This document shows positions 24,915 through 32,594 of a DNA stretch of 64,000 nt, piece after piece. The position numbers and the translations under genes are program-made. Below the pieces are notes generated by a model that saw nothing but the letters and a program-made list of their open reading frames with translations, ran no database searches and was not told where the DNA came from. This DNA comes from Verrucomicrobiaceae bacterium (GTDB taxonomy: Bacteria > Verrucomicrobiota > Verrucomicrobiia > Verrucomicrobiales > Verrucomicrobiaceae). Positions within the stretch are counted from its first letter, which is position 1, and each line of letters starts with the position of its first letter. The stretch spans positions 1 through 64,000 of the forward strand of contig JABTUN010000003.1 of NCBI GenBank assembly GCA_015075365.1, written 5' to 3'.

Positions 24915-25658
24915 TCAGCGCATCAATGGCGCGGTGCGCGCCCGCCTCACCCGCCACATCAGGCCGGCGAGCATGATCAGCAGCGCCCCGGCAGGTTCCG
25001 GCACGGCGTGAGTTTGGATGGTGAACGCCGCCAAAGGGGCCACAAAATCGCCACCTCCCTGCACATTGTTGAGTCCACCCCACACCGGACTCGTGCCGGA
25101 GGAGAGGGCAAATTCATAAGGAAACACCTCCGCAGGATCTGGAAAGAGCCAGTTGTCAGCCGGATTGAAGTCTGAGCTGTCATTGGTCAGTAGAGCCCAT
25201 TCAGCGCCTGGATTGATGGCGAAATCATTATAAACCCACAGATAAGCAAGCTCACCCGCCGCGAAGACATCCGCCGACAATCCCTGATCCGACTGACCGT
25301 TGAGTTGCAACAGGCCTGATTTGTTGAAATAAGAAATGGCGGAGTTCCAACCACTGACAGACGGGGCTTGTGCGCGGGCAAAGGGCTTCCAGTAGCTGGT
25401 CCACTCCGTGATGTTGGCCGCTGTCGGCGTGAATCCGGCCGCAAACGATCCAAGTTCAAATTTGAAGTCATCGTCCAAAGCGGTGACGCCATCCGCGCTC
25501 AGGAGCACATCACCGGGTTGGTTGTAAAAATTGATCGTTCCGGCACCCGCTTTGGGGGCGACCATCGCCAAGACCAAAAAGCAGGCTAAAACCATTTCCC
25601 ACCACGCCCTGACACGGGAGGCGAGGGATCGGGATTCGTCTTGCCGGACAGTTTGCAT
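24915..25658 (-). CDS. PEP-CTERM exported protein
   Basis: 247 residues from the ATG at 25658; a GTG at 25679 is also possible. There is a signal peptide (MVLACFLVLAMVAPKAGAG), a beta-rich body beginning GTINFYNQPGDVLL, and a C-terminal sorting tag: VPEP at about residue 222, a hydrophobic helix (AGALLIMLAGLMW) and a basic end (RVRRARTAPLMR). PEP-CTERM proteins are exported and processed by exosortase, usually in exopolysaccharide-making bacteria. No exosortase gene is in the window. Cargo function unknown. Confidence 0.85.
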   Translation of the reverse strand: MQTVRQDESRSLASRVRAWWEMVLACFLVLAMVAPKAGAGTINFYNQPGDVLLSADGVTALDDDFKFELGSFAAGFTPTAANITEWTSYWKPFARAQAPSVSGWNSAISYFNKSGLLQLNGQSDQGLSADVFAAGELAYLWVYNDFAINPGAEWALLTNDSSDFNPADNWLFPDPAEVFPYEFALSSGTSPVWGGLNNVQGGGDFVAPLAAFTIQTHAVPEPAGALLIMLAGLMWRVRRARTAPLMR

Positions 25659-25751
25659 GAGAATGCTAAAACCTAACACCTGGAGCCTAGTGGATCAATA
25701 TATTTTCAATCTATTTAATAATTTCAATACTTCCATAACTCTACATGCTGG

Positions 25752-27173
25752 TCATTCCCGTTTTGGTAGCCGGGAAATCGTCCACTCCAGCCCCCCAAGC
25801 CGGATGTCTCCCAAATTGAGCATGGTAGGTGCCGCTGTGCTGGAAATGGTCGCGCGCGCCACGCGTGAGGCATCCGAGGCAGCAGAGGACTGAAGCAGAT
25901 GCAGGGCTGTGGCACGCTCTTTCCCTCCTCCATGAGCCAGCAGCGGATCCACGGCCTGTTCCAGACGTGGCTCGATTCGAGTCCACGCTTTCGGAGACCA
26001 GTAATCTCCCTTCCATGCCCGATTGGGCGCTGAAGGCACATAAATGGCAAATCGGTCGAATAAAATCTCCGGCACATAACGGCTGCCGATCCTGCTGGCG
26101 AGCGGAGGATCATTTGGATCCGGCCGGCTTTCGGTCGATTCGATCAGGTACTCTTTGTCGTCGATTTTGACCACACACCAAGCATGACCGCCTAAGTCAC
26201 CATACCGCCCCAAGGCCACCCGGACAGTAAATCCACGTGATGCCAGCCAGTCCGCCAGAAAGATCGAGGAATCCTCACAATCACCGCGCTGCAGTCGCTG
26301 AGTCTCATCGGCGAACTGCCAGGAATCGAGCTGGTCATTGCGTGCATACGGACTGGTGGGGCTGGCACCTGGATCGTTGGCATAGCGGCAGTTGGAATGA
26401 ACCGCGGACCAGATGGTGAAAAGCTGCTGCACCCGTGACTCGTCCTTGGGGAAAACCGCAGGCGGCGAATAGCCGGTGAGAAACTCGTTCACATAGCGGA
26501 ACTTGCCCTTCGCATCCGCCGCGATCACGGCATATTTTTTCCGGCATTTAGGACACTCCAGCGCCATGCTTCGTTGCTGACGGGAGAGATTCATGAAGTG
26601 GGGCTGCTTGCAATGCACGCACATGCTGAAAAAAGGCGTGTTGTCCTTGGACTGGGTCAACGCCTCCGGTGAAAAGTCCTGCAATCGCTCCCCCATCACT
26701 AAGAGGGCCTCATGCATCAACCCTGCCGCCCTGGGCCGCAGTGCCACTGCCAAGTGTGTCATCTCCGGCTGCGCGCGATGTGTGAACTCGTGAAACCTCT
26801 GGAGCAATTCCCGCAAACTCGGGCTGCTGGCGGAACAAATCGAGACTCGAAAATAGCGTGGCATCCCATCCTGTACCTGCATGGTGACCTTATTGAGATC
26901 CGCCGTGTCGAGTCTTTCGTAGTTTGCTGCCAGCCACCCCTCCAGTTCCGGGTCCACCTGTAAAACAGGCAAACGCGCAGCCCCGCGTGCGTAATTGATC
27001 TGATCCACTAGATCAACCTTGAACCGGGCATCTGAATAGGTGGCACCCGCCTGCCCGGTGAGTTCGATGAGGCGCATTTTCCAGCCATTGAGCCAGCCTT
27101 CACGAACAGCCACCAATCCGCCGGCAAACAGGACGGCGATGGTGATTGCAAAGGTCAAAATGCGGGGGGGCAT
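25752..27173 (-). CDS. Membrane-anchored transglutaminase-like protein with zinc ribbon
   Basis: 473 residues. N-terminal membrane helix (ILTFAITIAVLFAGGLVAV), then a domain at about 50-140 (VDLVDQINYARGAARLPVLQVDPELEGWLA) that recalls CAP/SCP-type proteins. A zinc-ribbon pair follows (CVHCKQPH near 185, CPKCRKKY near 207), then a transglutaminase-like cysteine protease fold with the Cys in RGDCEDSSIFLADWLASRG near 300, His in LGGHAWCVV near 330 and an acidic residue in YLIESTESRPDP. The role may be peptide or peptidoglycan processing at the envelope; this is inference. A strong promoter lies 9 bases before the start codon. Confidence 0.82.
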   Translation of the reverse strand: MPPRILTFAITIAVLFAGGLVAVREGWLNGWKMRLIELTGQAGATYSDARFKVDLVDQINYARGAARLPVLQVDPELEGWLAANYERLDTADLNKVTMQVQDGMPRYFRVSICSASSPSLRELLQRFHEFTHRAQPEMTHLAVALRPRAAGLMHEALLVMGERLQDFSPEALTQSKDNTPFFSMCVHCKQPHFMNLSRQQRSMALECPKCRKKYAVIAADAKGKFRYVNEFLTGYSPPAVFPKDESRVQQLFTIWSAVHSNCRYANDPGASPTSPYARNDQLDSWQFADETQRLQRGDCEDSSIFLADWLASRGFTVRVALGRYGDLGGHAWCVVKIDDKEYLIESTESRPDPNDPPLASRIGSRYVPEILFDRFAIYVPSAPNRAWKGDYWSPKAWTRIEPRLEQAVDPLLAHGGGKERATALHLLQSSAASDASRVARATISSTAAPTMLNLGDIRLGGLEWTISRLPKRE

Positions 27174-27181
27174 GCATTAAA

Positions 27182-27209
27182 ATTATAGTTTTTATATAAT
27201 CGGCTGCAA
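27182..27209 (-). promoter_or_regulatory. Consensus-like promoter implying a nearly leaderless mRNA
   Basis: On the minus strand TTGCAG (27209-27204), 16 bases, then TATAAT (27187-27182). The ATG of the transglutaminase-like gene starts 9 bases after the -10 box, so transcription should begin at or within a few bases of the start codon. Confidence 0.7.
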
Positions 27210-27248
27210 ATGGAAACCCCATCGTGACAAAAGTCTTACTTTTGTCTA

Positions 27249-27279
27249 AAAACCACCCGTTTCAGGACATCCTGAACGG
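27249..27279 (-). terminator. Probable terminator of the twin lipoprotein genes
   Basis: On the minus strand, a stem CCGTTCAGG / CCTGAAACGG (27279-27257, one bulged base) followed by GTGGTTTTT. Confidence 0.5.
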
Positions 27280-27299
27280 AAATCTTCTCCAGCCAAGCA

Positions 27300-27725
27300 C
27301 TACCGACGAGCCTTCTTGTAGGGAACGGGGGTCTTGAGGGCTCTCAAAATCGGTGTTTCGACGCCGTGTTTGCCCAAAATCGTCCCTGGGGCCTGTTGCA
27401 ACTGGTAGCCAAGCTGTCCCACCCACATGCCCTGTGCCCCCTCTTTGTTGATGAACAAACCGCCATGCTCGCGCCCATTCTTGAGCACTCCTCCTGTGAT
27501 GAGGGGTGTTGGGGCGGCATAATAGACTCCCTCTGGCGACTTTGCCTCTGGTAGATAAAGACCGGCTGGGAAGATGACACTGTCCCAGTAGTGCTCCCGC
27601 GTCGTTTCCTTCTCGATGATGATCCCCGGCGTGCCCGGATCTGGGTGGTCGATGATCCCACGGGAAACAATGCAGGAGGATAAAAGGCAGAGGGTGCCAA
27701 AGAAGAGAACTAGGCGAGCGGTCAT
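27300..27725 (-). CDS. Lipoprotein, paralogue of the next gene upstream
   Basis: 141 residues with a lipoprotein signal (LFFGTLCLLSSC; Cys at about 18). The central part (VIFPAGLYLPEAKSPEGVYYAAPTPLITGGVL, GGLFINKEGAQGMWVG) is clearly homologous to the protein at 27763-28188, so the two arose by tandem duplication. The C-terminal end is basic (PYKKARR). Family and role not recognised. It is 37 bases downstream of its twin. Confidence 0.8.
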   Translation of the reverse strand: MTARLVLFFGTLCLLSSCIVSRGIIDHPDPGTPGIIIEKETTREHYWDSVIFPAGLYLPEAKSPEGVYYAAPTPLITGGVLKNGREHGGLFINKEGAQGMWVGQLGYQLQQAPGTILGKHGVETPILRALKTPVPYKKARR

Positions 27726-27762
27726 GGTGGGAGCAGGGTGCAGAGAGGTGGACTCGAGGCAA

Positions 27763-28188
27763 TCAACGGGGCACGGCTGACGCAGGCACCGGCGTGACCG
27801 AAATCACTGGCTGGAAGGGCCATAGCTTCGGCGCACTCGCTCCCACCGCCCCCAGAAGAGTGGACGGGCGCTCCTCGGCGGCGTCACGTGCATCGCCGAA
27901 CCAGGCCGCCTGCTTTCCATCCCTGCCGATAAACAATCCACCACGGTAACCGCCGCCCAGTAGCACACCTTCCGTGCGCAGTCGTGCTGGGGCGAGATAG
28001 TAGGTGCCGCGTTCACACGAAACCTCCGGGCTGTATTCTCCTGCCGGAAAGATCACGCGTGCCGCCTTGCATTCACGGCTCTGCTCGGTCGCGACCAGAA
28101 TGCTGTGCGCGCCTGGATCGACCTTTCTCAATGGCACACAGGCCACTGGAACACACAGCAAGACGAGAAACCAGAAAGCGCGGATCAT
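27763..28188 (-). CDS. Lipoprotein, paralogue of the next gene downstream
   Basis: 141 residues from MIRAFWFLVLLCVPVAC (lipobox Cys at 17); five more residues if started at 28203. The core VIFPAGEYSPEVSCERGTYYLAPARLRTEGVL ... GGLFIGRDGKQAAWFGD aligns throughout with the neighbouring lipoprotein. This copy has a Pro/Ala-rich tail. Function unknown. Confidence 0.8.
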   Translation of the reverse strand: MIRAFWFLVLLCVPVACVPLRKVDPGAHSILVATEQSRECKAARVIFPAGEYSPEVSCERGTYYLAPARLRTEGVLLGGGYRGGLFIGRDGKQAAWFGDARDAAEERPSTLLGAVGASAPKLWPFQPVISVTPVPASAVPR

Positions 28189-28264
28189 GGGCGGCAGGGA
28201 CATTCACATATTGAAAGCACAGTCCAGGCCGCATCGTCAGCAAAATTCTTGGCGGATGCAAACT

Positions 28265-28340
28265 TGGTGGAGGTAAGGGGATTCGAACCCCTGACCTTCT
28301 CATTGCGAACGAGACGCTCTACCAACTGAGCTATACCCCC
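28265..28340 (-). tRNA. tRNA-Ala (anticodon CGC)
   Basis: Cloverleaf on the minus strand: acceptor GGGGGTA/TACCTCC with the G3-U70 pair that identifies alanine tRNAs, D arm GCTC...GAGC, anticodon stem TCTCG/TGAGA with loop TTCGCAA, TPsiC arm AGGGG TTCGAAT CCCCT, encoded CCA. Anticodon CGC reads GCG. Confidence 0.97.
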
Positions 28341-28498
28341 CAATGCGAATGCAGGCCGCGAATGGACGCGCTTTTGATTCCCTGTCAATGGTTCCTGAGC
28401 AGGGCAAGACAGATTCCACACGATCATGCTCCATGTGCCCCCCCCGGAAAAGGAAAGATGGATTTGTTTGCTCAAGTCAGCATCTTGCATCCCCAGCC

Positions 28499-29347
28499 AT
28501 GCAGTTCCGCCATCCCAAAAACGACCTTTTCATTCCCGACAACTCCGAGCCATGGACCGCGCTCCGACGCGTCACCCATCTTGGAATCGTCTCTCACCAG
28601 GACGACCTCGAAATCGCGGCGTACCACGGGATCACCGAGTGCTTCCACCGCACAGACCGGTGGTTCGGCGGTGTGGTCGTGACCAATGGTGCAGGCAGTC
28701 CCCGTAAAGGCGCGTACGAATCCTACACGGATGAGGAGATGCAGCAAGTCCGCCTCGTTGAGCAGCGCAAGGCGGCCTATGTGGGCGAGTACAGCATCAT
28801 GATCCAGCTCGGTTATCCCAGTGAGGACATCAAAAAGCCCGGCCATGAACCCGCGATCGCGGACCTGAAGTTCATCCTGGAGCATGCGCAGCCGGAGTTT
28901 CTATACCTGCACAATCCGTGCGACCGGCACGACACTCATGTGGCCACCGTGCTGCGCTGCTTTGAGGCCATGCGCCAGATGCCCAAGGAACAGCGGCCAA
29001 AAAAAGTCTATGGCTGCGAGGTCTGGCGCAAGCTCGACTGGCTCCTCACCCAGGACAAGATCATGCTGACAGTGGACACTCATCCCCACCTGCTCCGCCC
29101 GCTTCTGGGCGTGTTTGACAGCCAGATCGCCGGCGGGAAACGTTATGACCTGGCGGAGGAGGGCCTGCGGCATGCCAACGCCACCTACTTCGACTCCCAC
29201 ACGACGGACAGCGCATCCCTGCTGAATTTCGCCATGGATCTCACGCCTCTGATCGAAGACGACTCCCTCTCGATCGAAGAATACGCCGTCGGCTATGTCC
29301 GGCGGCTTGAGGAGGATGTGCGCGACCGGGTAAGGCGGTTTTCTTGA
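28499..29347 (+). CDS. PIG-L/LmbE-family deacetylase
   Basis: 282 residues. The zinc motif near the start reads SHQDDLE in place of the usual (A/P)HPDDE, and the second motif HNPCDRHDTHVA (about residues 143-154) supplies the distal His residues. The family removes acetyl groups from N-acetylglucosaminyl compounds. The start at 28499 is the only in-frame ATG close to the conserved strand (LGIVSHQDDL). Convergent with nagZ, another GlcNAc-related gene, which may be meaningful or chance. Confidence 0.9.
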   Translation: MQFRHPKNDLFIPDNSEPWTALRRVTHLGIVSHQDDLEIAAYHGITECFHRTDRWFGGVVVTNGAGSPRKGAYESYTDEEMQQVRLVEQRKAAYVGEYSIMIQLGYPSEDIKKPGHEPAIADLKFILEHAQPEFLYLHNPCDRHDTHVATVLRCFEAMRQMPKEQRPKKVYGCEVWRKLDWLLTQDKIMLTVDTHPHLLRPLLGVFDSQIAGGKRYDLAEEGLRHANATYFDSHTTDSASLLNFAMDLTPLIEDDSLSIEEYAVGYVRRLEEDVRDRVRRFS

Positions 29348-29381
29348 CCTGAAAAGCTCCGTCGCGTGGCAACGGGCGGCG

Positions 29382-30491
29382 TCAATACAACTCCACCGGC
29401 GATCGCTTGCCGTCTTCAACGCTCAGGACCGCGGCCCGCTCTTCACCGAGGGTGTCCACGCGCAAACGCCAGATCTCCTCATTGATCTGGTCGAATCGCC
29501 CCATGTCGAAAGCATCCGGCCGGATCATCCGCTTCTTCGCGGCCTCGATCCGCAGCAACGCGTCGTGAATGACAGGCTGCTCCACGCCTTCGAGATGCTT
29601 GTGTGCCAGTTCCACCATCTCCACGCGGTGGCAGATCATCACCAGATCGTTCCCCGCCCGCACCGCCTCCTGGATCGCCTGCTCAAAAGTCACCTCATTG
29701 AGGATGGCACCCATGTCGAGATCATCCGTCATCGCCAGGCCGTTGAAGCCGAACTGGTGACGCAGCAACCTCGTCACGATGTTGTAGCTGAGGCTCGCCG
29801 GCCAGCGCCCGCGGCCAGGATCGTAAGCGGTGTAGTTGCTATGGCAGGTCATCACGCTGTCGAGTTCCGGCAGCAGCGCCGAATAGGGGAGCAACTCGCT
29901 CTTTTCCATCTCCTCCCGGCTTTTTGAGATCACGGGCAGGAACTCATGAGGATCGCACTCAGCAGGGCCGTAGCCAGGAAAGTGCTTGCCGCAGCTCAAA
30001 ATGCCCTCCTTGCGCAGTGCCCGGTTGAAGATGCCCGCGTTGGTGATGACCTCCTGCGGGTCACGACCATAAGTGCGCCCCTTCAACGAGTTGTCCGCCG
30101 TATCATCGTAGCTGATGTCCAGGACAGGGCAAAGATCGAGATTGAATCCAAACAGCCGCAGCAACTGCCCGGTCAGTTGTCCATGACGTCTAATGAGCGC
30201 CGGGTCCCCCTTGTCTCTCAATGCCTGGGCATTCGGCGGCTCCTGGCCGATCAAGCGCAGCCGGGAAACACGGCCCCCTTCCTGATCAATCGTGATGAAC
30301 GGCTCGGTCTCGGACAGGTCACGCAGATCGTCGATCAACTTCCTCAACTGGGCAGGGGACTGGATGTTCCTGCCAAACAGGATGAACCCTCCGGGTTGGA
30401 GCCTTTTGAGGCGGGCGGCCGTGACAGCGTCCATTTCGGGGCCGGGAACGCCCATTAATAAAAGTTGGCCGAGGTCAGAAGAAGTGAGCAT
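29382..30491 (-). CDS. nagZ: Beta-N-acetylhexosaminidase, GH3 family
   Basis: 369 residues. The GH3 TIM barrel carries FITIDQEGGRVSRL near 65-80 and the NagZ signature KHFPGYGPAECDPHEFLPV near 165-185, whose Asp-His pair is the unusual acid/base of NagZ. The nucleophile is in MTDDLDMGAI near 252. NagZ releases GlcNAc from muropeptides during cell wall recycling in the cytoplasm. No signal peptide, consistent with that. Length is slightly above E. coli NagZ (341). Confidence 0.93.
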   Translation of the reverse strand: MLTSSDLGQLLLMGVPGPEMDAVTAARLKRLQPGGFILFGRNIQSPAQLRKLIDDLRDLSETEPFITIDQEGGRVSRLRLIGQEPPNAQALRDKGDPALIRRHGQLTGQLLRLFGFNLDLCPVLDISYDDTADNSLKGRTYGRDPQEVITNAGIFNRALRKEGILSCGKHFPGYGPAECDPHEFLPVISKSREEMEKSELLPYSALLPELDSVMTCHSNYTAYDPGRGRWPASLSYNIVTRLLRHQFGFNGLAMTDDLDMGAILNEVTFEQAIQEAVRAGNDLVMICHRVEMVELAHKHLEGVEQPVIHDALLRIEAAKKRMIRPDAFDMGRFDQINEEIWRLRVDTLGEERAAVLSVEDGKRSPVELY

Positions 30492-30694
30492 AGAGATGAG
30501 TTTTTACCGAATTTTGAGTCAGTTTGACACCTTGTGAAAGACTGTTCAGAAGATTAGTTTTTCGAGAAATTGGCTGTTTATCGCCTTAATAGAGTGTCAA
30601 GGGCTGGTTTGCTAAAAGATTGATAAAATTGCGGGCCTTCACCTCTCAAATTTGCGACGCAAGCCGTTCTTTTTGCAAAACCTCGCCCACCTTG

Positions 30695-30723
30695 TTGACG
30701 ACGGGTGCAAAAGTTTTTAATCT
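30695..30723 (+). promoter_or_regulatory. Candidate promoter of a small RNA
   Basis: TTGACG (30695-30700), a 17-base spacer and TAATCT (30718-30723); the overlapping TTTAAT at 30716-30721 with a 15-base spacer is an alternative -10. It would start transcription near 30730. Confidence 0.45.
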
Positions 30724-30729
30724 CCGGCG

Positions 30730-30866
30730 TCCTCGGGGGCAACTCCGACAGACCACAAATGCAGCTTTCCTCAGCTCCGCATTTCGTGCCATCGATCCTC
30801 ATTCGTTGTTGGTTGCTGGATCGCCATGGAACCCTCCGGTGGTAACACCGGAGGGTTCTTTGTTTG
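30730..30866 (+). ncRNA. Candidate small structured RNA between nagZ and trpE
   Basis: No credible protein frame lies here, yet the plus strand holds a complete transcription unit: a promoter-like sequence, hairpin I (AAATGCAGCT 30757-30766 with AGCT and GCATTT to 30784, two bulged bases), hairpin II (CGATCC 30793-30798 / GGATCG 30818-30823) and a strong intrinsic terminator. Both flanking genes are on the minus strand, so the terminator serves neither. Predicted length about 137 bases. It does not match the cores I know for 4.5S, 6S, tmRNA or RNase P RNA. The rest of the 30492-30949 gap shows nothing else. Confidence 0.55.
30830..30865 (+). terminator. Intrinsic terminator (12-bp perfect stem)
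   Basis: AACCCTCCGGTG, loop GTAA, CACCGGAGGGTT, then CTTTGTTT. The T tract is on the plus strand only. Confidence 0.9.
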
Positions 30867-30949
30867 GGTGGCAAGCACCGTGAGTGAATCCGCAGGCCGT
30901 TGTGCATGACTGTGTGAACAGATTGTGAGTTGGTTGTTGATGACCTTCG

Positions 30950-32464
30950 TCATCCTTCACCCAGACGCTTCGCCCACTCGATCGCGCGTAGCATCCCGGT
31001 GGCCTTGTTCACAGTTTCCTGATACTCATAAGCAGGATCTGAATCGGCCACCACACCCGCCCCGGCCTGCACATACGCCTTGCCGTCCTTCACCACGCAG
31101 GTGCGCAGCGCGATGCACGAATCCAGGTTTCCGTCGAAGCCAAAATAGCCAACCGCTCCCGCGTAAGCACAGCGCTTGCTCTTCTCGCACTCGTTGATGA
31201 TCTCCATCGCGCGCACCTTGGGCGAACCGCTGACCGTACCCGCCGGAAACGTCGCGCGCATCACGTCGTAGGCGGATTTGTCAGCCCTCAACCGGCCGTC
31301 CACGTTGGAGACGATGTGCATGACGTGCGAGTAGCGCTCGATCACCATCAGGTCGCTCACACGCACGCTGCCGTACTCCGCCACGCGTCCCACATCATTG
31401 CGGGCCAGGTCCACCAGCATGATGTGCTCGGCGCGTTCCTTGGGATCGTTCAGCAGTTCGGCCGCCAGCGCGTCGTCCTCGGTCTTGGTCCTGCCCCTCC
31501 AACGTGTTCCAGCGATCGGACGAATGTCGATCCGGCCGTCCATGCACCTCACATGCACCTCCGGCGAACTGCCCACCAGCGCAAAGCCCTGCGGAAAATC
31601 GAGGCAGAACATGTACGGGCTGGGATTCACATGCCGCAGCGCCCGGAAGAGGTCGATCGTCGTGCCGTGATAGTCCGTCTCGAAGCGCTGGGAGGGAACC
31701 CCCTGGAAAATATCACCCGCCGCGATGTACTCCTTCATCCGGAGCACCATCGCCTCATACTCCTCGCGCGTGGTGTTTCCTGCCGGGGGCGGAAGCTGTT
31801 CATGGCTCACTGGCGCGAACGCCTGGAGCGGCTTTGCCGCCAGGGGCCGCTCAAGCCTCGCCATCACCGCCCTGATCTGTTGCTCGGCCCACTCATAGGC
31901 TGCTTTCAGGTCCGCATGCTCATCCGTGTGGACGTTTGCAATGATCGAAAGCCGTCGCGTCCGGTGGTCAAAGACCAGCACGGTGTCCGTGATCATGAAA
32001 ACCATGTCCGGCAGGCCCAGTTCGTCCTTTTTCGCCGGGGGAAGAGTCGGCTCAAAAAAGCGGACCATGTCATAGGCCAGATAACCCACCGCCCCGCCAT
32101 GGAAAACAGGCAGCGGCAGCCCCTCATGCGGATGGAAGGGCTTCATCAGGTTCTCCAGTTCCGCCAGCGGGTCCGTTGATGTGGTGAAAACGCGCTTCTT
32201 CCCGCGTTCCTCGATCTCAATCTCTTTGCCGCGCGCGGTAAAAATGATCCGCGGGGAGCTGCCCAGCAGTGAGTACCGGCCGGAATGCTGGGTCAGCTCC
32301 GCCGACTCCAGCAGAAAGCCGCAACGGCCGTCATGAATCTTTTGGAATGCTGACAGCGGCGTCTCATAGTCAGCCGTCAACTCCGCCACCACCGGGACGA
32401 GATTGCCCTTTTCCGCGAGTGACTGGAAGGCTGGAAAGTCGGGCTGAAGATGAAGCTTGGGCAT
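30950..32464 (-). CDS. trpE: Anthranilate synthase component I
   Basis: 504 residues from MPKLHLQPDF at 32464. The feedback site motif FLLESAE near residue 50 (the LLES element that binds tryptophan) is present. The C-terminal chorismate-binding domain has IFQGVPSQRF, PSPYMFCLDF, VGSSPEVHV, PIAGTRWRG, LVDLARNDVG and PAGTVSGSPKVRA. It converts chorismate with ammonia or glutamine to anthranilate in tryptophan synthesis. The glutaminase TrpG is not adjacent. It stands alone on this strand after a terminator. Confidence 0.95.
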   Translation of the reverse strand: MPKLHLQPDFPAFQSLAEKGNLVPVVAELTADYETPLSAFQKIHDGRCGFLLESAELTQHSGRYSLLGSSPRIIFTARGKEIEIEERGKKRVFTTSTDPLAELENLMKPFHPHEGLPLPVFHGGAVGYLAYDMVRFFEPTLPPAKKDELGLPDMVFMITDTVLVFDHRTRRLSIIANVHTDEHADLKAAYEWAEQQIRAVMARLERPLAAKPLQAFAPVSHEQLPPPAGNTTREEYEAMVLRMKEYIAAGDIFQGVPSQRFETDYHGTTIDLFRALRHVNPSPYMFCLDFPQGFALVGSSPEVHVRCMDGRIDIRPIAGTRWRGRTKTEDDALAAELLNDPKERAEHIMLVDLARNDVGRVAEYGSVRVSDLMVIERYSHVMHIVSNVDGRLRADKSAYDVMRATFPAGTVSGSPKVRAMEIINECEKSKRCAYAGAVGYFGFDGNLDSCIALRTCVVKDGKAYVQAGAGVVADSDPAYEYQETVNKATGMLRAIEWAKRLGEG

Positions 32465-32540
32465 GTGGGCGCGGATTCTGGACGTGAATTCCAGAACTCG
32501 CAACGCCGGAAGGCGCTCCTGAACCTGCAGCCCTGAATCA

Positions 32541-32576
32541 TGAAAAAGCCTGGAGGCTGTGCAGCCCCCAGGCTTT
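32541..32576 (-). terminator. Intrinsic terminator of the DUF1501 gene
   Basis: On the minus strand AAAGCCTGG / CCAGGCTTT (32576-32568 and 32553-32545) with an inner GGCT/AGCC pair, followed by TTTTTC; it lies 19 bases after the DUF1501 stop. Confidence 0.88.
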
Positions 32577-32594
32577 CGAAATGGCCTCTGCCGA

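Noticed and set aside
30730..30866. tmRNA, 6S RNA, SRP RNA or trp attenuator
   Set aside because: No tmRNA-like ends or tag frame, no long bulged 6S hairpin, no GGAAGG-type SRP core; trpE is on the opposite strand and ends here, so an attenuator would be misplaced.
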